Both the position numbers and the translations under genes were made by a program. The notes under the pieces were generated by a model. That model was not told the DNA's origin and made no database searches. It saw only the letters and a program-made list of their open reading frames with translations. Below are positions 58,653 to 64,000 of a DNA stretch of 64,000 nucleotides, one piece after another; position 1 is the stretch's first letter, and each line of letters starts with the position of its first letter. The stretch comes from Siphonodentalium dalli (Eukaryota; Mollusca; Scaphopoda; Gadilida; Siphonodentaliidae). The stretch lies in contig CP136063.1 in NCBI GenBank assembly GCA_032622095.1, forward strand, positions 178,351,956 through 178,415,955, written 5' to 3'.

Positions 58653-61600
58653 CAGAATCATTGAGATATGGTGTAATATGTCAGGGGTGACTTACAGAAT
58701 CATTGAGATATGGTGTAATATGTCAGGGGTGACTTACAGAATCATTGAGATATGGTGTAATATATCAGGGGTGACTTACAGAATCATTGAGATATGGTGT
58801 AATATGTCAGGGGTGACTTACAGAATCATTGAGATATGGTGTAATATATCAGGGGTGACTTACAGAATCATTGAGATATGGTGTAATATGTCAGGGGTGA
58901 CTTACATAATCATTGAGATATGGTGTAATATGTCAGGGGTGACTTACAGAATCATTGAGATATGGTGTAATATGTCAGGGGTGACTTACAGAATCATTGA
59001 GATATGGTGTAATATGTCAGGGGTGACTTACATAATCATTGATATATGGTGTAATATGTCAGGGGTGACTTACAGAATCGTTGAGATATGGTGTAATATG
59101 TCAGGGGTGACTTACAGAATCATTGAGATATGGTGTAATATGTCAGGGGTGACTTACAGAATCATTGAGATATGGTGTAATATGTCAGGGGTGACTTACA
59201 GAATCATTGAGATATGGTGTAATATGTCAGGGGTGACTTACAGAATCATTGAGATATGGTGTAATATGTCAGGGGTGACTTACAGAATCGTTGAGATATG
59301 GTGTAATATGTCAGGGGTGACTTACAGAATCATTGAGATATGGTGTAATATGTCAGGGGTGACTTACAGAATCATTGAGATATGGTGTATTATGTCAGGG
59401 GTGACTTACAGAATCATTGAGATATGGTGTAATATGTCAGGGGTGACTTACAGAATCATTGAGATATGGTGTAATATGTCAGGGGTGACTTACAGAATCA
59501 TTGAGATATGGTGTAATATGTCAGGGGTGACTTACAGAATCATTGAGATATGGTGTAATATATCAGGGGTGACTTACAGAATCATTGAGATATGGTGTAA
59601 TATGTCAGGGGTGACTTACAGAATCATTGAGATATGATGTAATATGTCAGGGGTGACTTACAGAATCATTGAGATATGGTGTAATATGTCAGGGGTGACT
59701 TACAGAATCATTGAGATATGGTGTAATATGTCAGGGGTGACTTACATAATCATTGAGATATGGTGTAATATGTCAGGGGTGACTTACAGAATCATTGAGA
59801 TATGGTGTAATATGTCAGGGGTGACTTACAGAATCATTGAGATATGGTGTAATATGTCAGGGGTGACTTACATAATCATTGATATATGGTGTAATATGTC
59901 AGGGGTGACTTACAGAATCGTTGAGATATGGTGTAATATGTCAGGGGTGACTTACAGAATCATTGAGATATGGTGTAATATGTCAGGGGTGACTTACAGA
60001 ATCGTTGAGATAAGGTGTAATATGTCAGGGGTGACTTACAGAATCATTGAGATATGGTGTAATATGTCAGGGGTGACTTACAGAATCATTGAGATATGGT
60101 GTAATATGTCAGGGGTGACTTACAGAATCATTGAGATATGGTGTAATATGTCAGGGGTGACTTACAGAATCATTGAGATATGGTGTAATATGTCAGGGGT
60201 GACTTACAGAATCATTGAGATATGGTGTAATATGTCAGGGGTGACTTACAGAATCATTGAGATATGGTGTAATATGTCAGGGGTGACTTACAGAATCATT
60301 GAGATATGGTGTAATATGCCAGGGGTGACTTACATAATCATTGAGATATGGTGTAATATGTCAGGGGTGACTTACAGAATCATTGAGATATGGTGTAATA
60401 TGTCAGGAGTGACTTACAGAATCATTGAGATATGGTGTAATATGTCAGGGGTGACTTACAGAATCATTGAGATATGGTGTAATATGTCAGGAGTGACTTA
60501 CAGAATCATTGAGATATGGTGTAATATGTCAGGGGTGACTTACATAATCATTGAGATATGGTGTAATATGTCAGGGGTGACTTACAGAATCATTGAGATA
60601 TGGTGTAATATGTCAGGGGTGACTTACATAATCATTGAGATATGGTGTAATATGTCAGGGGTGACTTACATAATCATTGTGATATGGTGTAATATGTCAG
60701 GGGTGACTTACAGAATCGTTGAGATATGGTGTAATATGTCAGGGGTGACTTACAGAATCATTGAGATATGGTGTAATATGTCAGGGGTGACTTACATAAT
60801 CATTGAGATATGGTGTAATATGTCAGGGGTGACTTACATAATCATTGTGATATGGTGTAATATGTCAGGGGTGACTTACATAATCATTGAGATATGGTGT
60901 AATATGTCAGGGGTGACTTACAGAATCATTGAGATATGGTGTAATATGTCAGGAGTGACTTAAAGAATCATTGAGATATGGTGTATATGTCAGGGGTGAC
61001 TTACAGAATCATTGAGATATGGTGTAATATGTCAGGGGTGACTTACAGAATCATTGAGATATGGTGTAATATGTCAGGGGTGACTTACAGAATCATTGAG
61101 ATATGATGTAATATGTCAGGGGTGACTTACATAATCATTGTGATATGGTGTAATATGTCAGGGGTGACTTACATAATCATTGAAATATGGTGTAATATGT
61201 CAGGGGTGACTTACATAATCATTGAGATATGGTGTAATATGTCAGGGGTGACTTACATAATCATTGAGATATGGTGTAATATGTCAGGGGTGACTTACAG
61301 AATCATTGAGATATGGTGTAATATGTCAGGGGTGACTTACAGAATCATTGAGATGTGGTGTAAATGCCAGGGGTGACTTACAGAATCATTGAGATATGGT
61401 GTAACATGTCAGGGGTGACTTACAGAATCATTGAGATATGGTGTAATATGTCAGGGGTGACTTACATAATCATTGAGATATGGTGTAATATGTCAGGGGT
61501 GACTTACAGAATCATTGAGATATGGTGTAATATGTCAGGGGTGACTTACAGAATCATTGAGATATGGTGTAATATGTCAGGGGTGACTTACAGAATCATT

Positions 61601-61990
61601 GAGATATTGTGTAATATTCCAGGGGTGACTTACAGAATCATTGAGATATGGTGTAATATGTCAGGGGTGACTTACAGAATCATTGAGATATGGTGTAATA
61701 TGTCAGGGGTGACTTACATAATCATTGAGATATGGTGTAATATATCAGGGGTGACTTACAGAATCATTGAGATATGGTGTAATATGTCAGGGGTGACTTA
61801 CAGAATCATTGAGATATGGTGTAATATGTCAGGGGTGACTTACATAATCATTGAGATATGGTGTAATATGTCAGGGGTGACTTACAGAATCATTGAGATA
61901 TGGTGTAATATGTCAGGGGTGACTTACATAACCATTGAGATATGGTGTAATATGTCAGGGGTGACTTACAGAATCATTGAGATATGGTGT
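58653..61990 (+). repeat. 42-bp satellite, array 1 (about 79 monomers)
   Basis: The monomer reads ATGTCAGGGGTGACTTACAG then AATCATTGAGATATGGTGTAAT. Most copies differ from the consensus at zero to two positions, chiefly CAGAATC versus CATAATC. Because 42 is 14 codons, the + strand is open over long stretches (58678-59637, 59644-60963, 61113-61376, 61364-61996), giving MSGVTYRIIEIWCN repeats. The frame is broken by TGA in monomers reading GATATGATG, by ACTTAAAG at 60,958 and by a two-base loss near 60,985. A 20-monomer block (840 bp) repeats part of its variant order, as GATATATGG plus CAGAATCG at about 59,041 and 59,881. Confidence 0.95.
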
Positions 61991-62179
61991 AATTAATCGA
62001 TTCTGATAACTGAAGCGGCATTTCAAAAAAAAATTGTTGTTGTTGGAATCTGATGATTTTGGGACCATCTAATCGGATTGAGTACCTTTAAGCACTATGC
62101 CCCCCCCCGCATACATGCCCACTCAAGGGTGTAAGCACTCAGCGGATCGACATTAGCTCACATCATCAGTCCCTAATAT
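61991..62179 (-). repeat. Second copy of the R-end plus leader
   Basis: AATTAATCGATTCTGATAAC resumes in mid-monomer (the satellite reads GGTGTAAT up to the join). It is followed by the same R terminus (to 62,096) and the same ~83-base leader as at 58,131-58,220, with a longer C-run and few substitutions. Offset from the first copy is 3,956 bases. Confidence 0.85.
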
Positions 62180-62592
62180 ACTGAATTATACATGTAAAAA
62201 CTGAATTATACATGCAAAAACTGAATTATACATGTAAAAACGGCATTATACGTGTAAAACTGAATTATACGTGTAAAACTGAATTATACATGTAAAACTG
62301 AATTACATGTAAAACTGAATTATACATGTAAAAACTGAATTACATGTAAAACTGAATTATACATGTAAAACTGAATTATACATGTAAAACTGAGTTATAC
62401 ATGTAAAAACTGAATTATACATGTAAAACTGAATTATACATGTAAAGACTGAATTATACATGTAACAACTGAATTATGCATGTAAAAACTGAATGATACA
62501 TGTAAAACTGAATTATGCATGTGAAAATTGAATTATATATGTAAAAACTGAATTATACATGTAAAAAACTGAACTATATATATAAGTAAAAA
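62180..62592 (+). repeat. ~18-20-bp satellite, array 2
   Basis: Reproduces array 1 (58,221-58,633) monomer for monomer, including the shortened TTACATGTAAA units in the same places, so it was copied as a block. One monomer reads CGGCATTATACGTG instead of CTGAATTATACGTG. Confidence 0.92.
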
Positions 62593-62611
62593 CTTCCTCA
62601 ACAATCGGCCC

Positions 62612-64000
62612 CAGAATCGTTGAGATATGGTGTAATATGTCAGGGGTGACTTACAGAATCATTGAGATATGATGTAATATGTCAGGGGTGACTTACAGAA
62701 TCATTGAGATATGGTGTAATATGTCAGGGGTGACTTACAGAATCATTGAGATATGGTGTAATATGTCAGGGGTGACTTACAGAATCATTGAGATAAGGTG
62801 TAATATGTCAGGGGTGACTTACAGAATCATTGAGATATGATGTAATATGTCAGGGGTGACTTACATAATCATTGAGATATGGTGTAATATGTCAGGGGTG
62901 ACTTACAGAATCATTGAGATATGGTGTAATATGTCAGGGGTGACTTACAGAATCATTGAGATATGGTGTAATATGTCAGGGGTGACTTACAGAATCATTG
63001 AGATAAGGTGTAATATGTCAGGGGTGACTTACATAATCATTGAGATATGATGTAATATGTCAGGGGTGACTTACATAATCATTGAGATATGGTGTAATAT
63101 GTCAGGGGTGACTTACAGAATCATTGAGATATGGTGTAATATGTCAGGGGTGACTTACAGAATCATTGAGATAAGGTGTAATATGTCAGGGGTGACTTAC
63201 ATAATCATTGAGATATGATGTAATATGTCAGGGGTGACTTACAGAATCATTGAGATAAGGTGTAATATGTCAGGGGTCACTTACAGAATCATTGAGATAT
63301 GATGTAATATGTCAGGGGTGACTTACATAATCATTGAGATATGGTGTAATATGTCAGGGGTGACTTACAGAATCATTGAGATATGGTGTAATATGTCAGG
63401 GGTGACTTACAGAATCATTGAGATATGGTGTAATATGTCAGGGGTGACTTACAGAATCATTGAGATATGGTGTAATATGTCAGGGGTGACTTACATAATC
63501 ATTGAGATATGGTGTAATATGTCAGGAGTGACTTACAGAATCATTGAGATATGGTGTAATATGTCAGGGGTGACTTACATAATCATTGAGATATGGTGTA
63601 ATATGCCAGGGGTGACTTACATAATCATTGAGATATGGTGTAATATGTCAGGAGTGACTTACAGAATCATTGAGATATGGTGTAATATGTCAGGGGTGAC
63701 TTACATAATCATTGAGATATGGTGTAATATGTCAGGGGTGACTTACAGAATCATTGAGATATGGTGTAATATGTCAGGAGTGACTTACAGAATCATTGAG
63801 ATATGGTGTAATATGTCAGGGGTGACTTACATAATCATTGAGATATGGTGTAATATGTCAGGGGTGACTTACATAATCATTGAGATAAGGTGTAATATGT
63901 CAGGGGTGACTTACATAATCATTGAGATATGGTGTAATATGTCAGGGGTGACTTACAGAATCATTGAGATATGATGTAATATGTCAGGGGTGACTTACAG
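62612..64000 (+). repeat. 42-bp satellite, array 2 (runs off the window)
   Basis: About 33 monomers of the same family to the window end. Variants GATATGATG (62,671; 62,839; 63,049; 63,217; 63,301 approximately) and GATAAGGTG (62,795; 63,005; 63,173; 63,257) alternate at 168- and 210-base intervals, a four- to five-monomer higher-order pattern not seen in array 1. Open frames at 62847-63050 and 63309-63974 are by-products of the period. Confidence 0.95.

Overview
This window is AT-rich nuclear DNA from a multicellular animal. It has spliced coding sequence with canonical GT-AG borders, non-LTR retrotransposons, hAT and TTAA-type DNA transposons, and kilobases of satellite. The mix of elements looks like a marine invertebrate, most plausibly a lophotrochozoan such as a mollusc. 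That placement is inference; no single marker in the window settles the species. There are no bacterial-style genes, operons or CRISPR arrays.

The only convincing host gene is at the left edge: the last two exons (1267-1415 and 2628-2837, + strand) of an SLC6-family sodium-dependent transporter. They carry the twelfth membrane helix, the conserved DWGP..HR cytoplasmic motif, a stop codon and an AATAAA signal. The rest of that gene lies off the window to the left.

From 3 to 13 kb there are short palindromic elements, then a frameshifted Jockey/CR1-like LINE (7.4-10.5 kb, + strand) and a retrotransposon ORF1-like reading frame on the other strand (11.3-12.3 kb). From 16 to 35 kb almost everything recognisable is repeat. 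This includes a 2.2-kb pair of TTAA-type ends, a large inverted repeat (18.8-24.3 kb) enclosing a ~50-bp satellite that a small hAT transposon has entered, a tandem family at 25 kb, and two foldback families (28.3-31.1 kb with a second copy at 32.9-34.4 kb, and 31.8-32.3 kb).

From 35,865 to 48,620 there is an almost perfect head-to-tail duplication of a 6.38-kb segment. I found only three substitutions and two length differences between the copies. From 48.7 to 50.8 kb a ~480-bp unit, each full unit carrying one TTAA-type MITE with two internal hairpins, is arrayed in tandem. Between 51 and 56 kb are a tRNA-like sequence, a 0.42-kb element whose inverted ends are themselves long hairpins, and a retroelement-like piece beginning with 20 bases of U2 snRNA sequence.

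The right end (57.7-64.0 kb) is a composite satellite. A dispersed repeat, a ~20-bp array and a 42-bp array form a ~3.96-kb unit that occurs twice and runs off the window. The 42-bp monomer is a multiple of three, so it gives long open frames of a 14-residue repeat. I regard these as a by-product of the period. Apart from the transporter, no genes were seen that work together; the window is mostly a record of transposition, foldback formation and tandem amplification.
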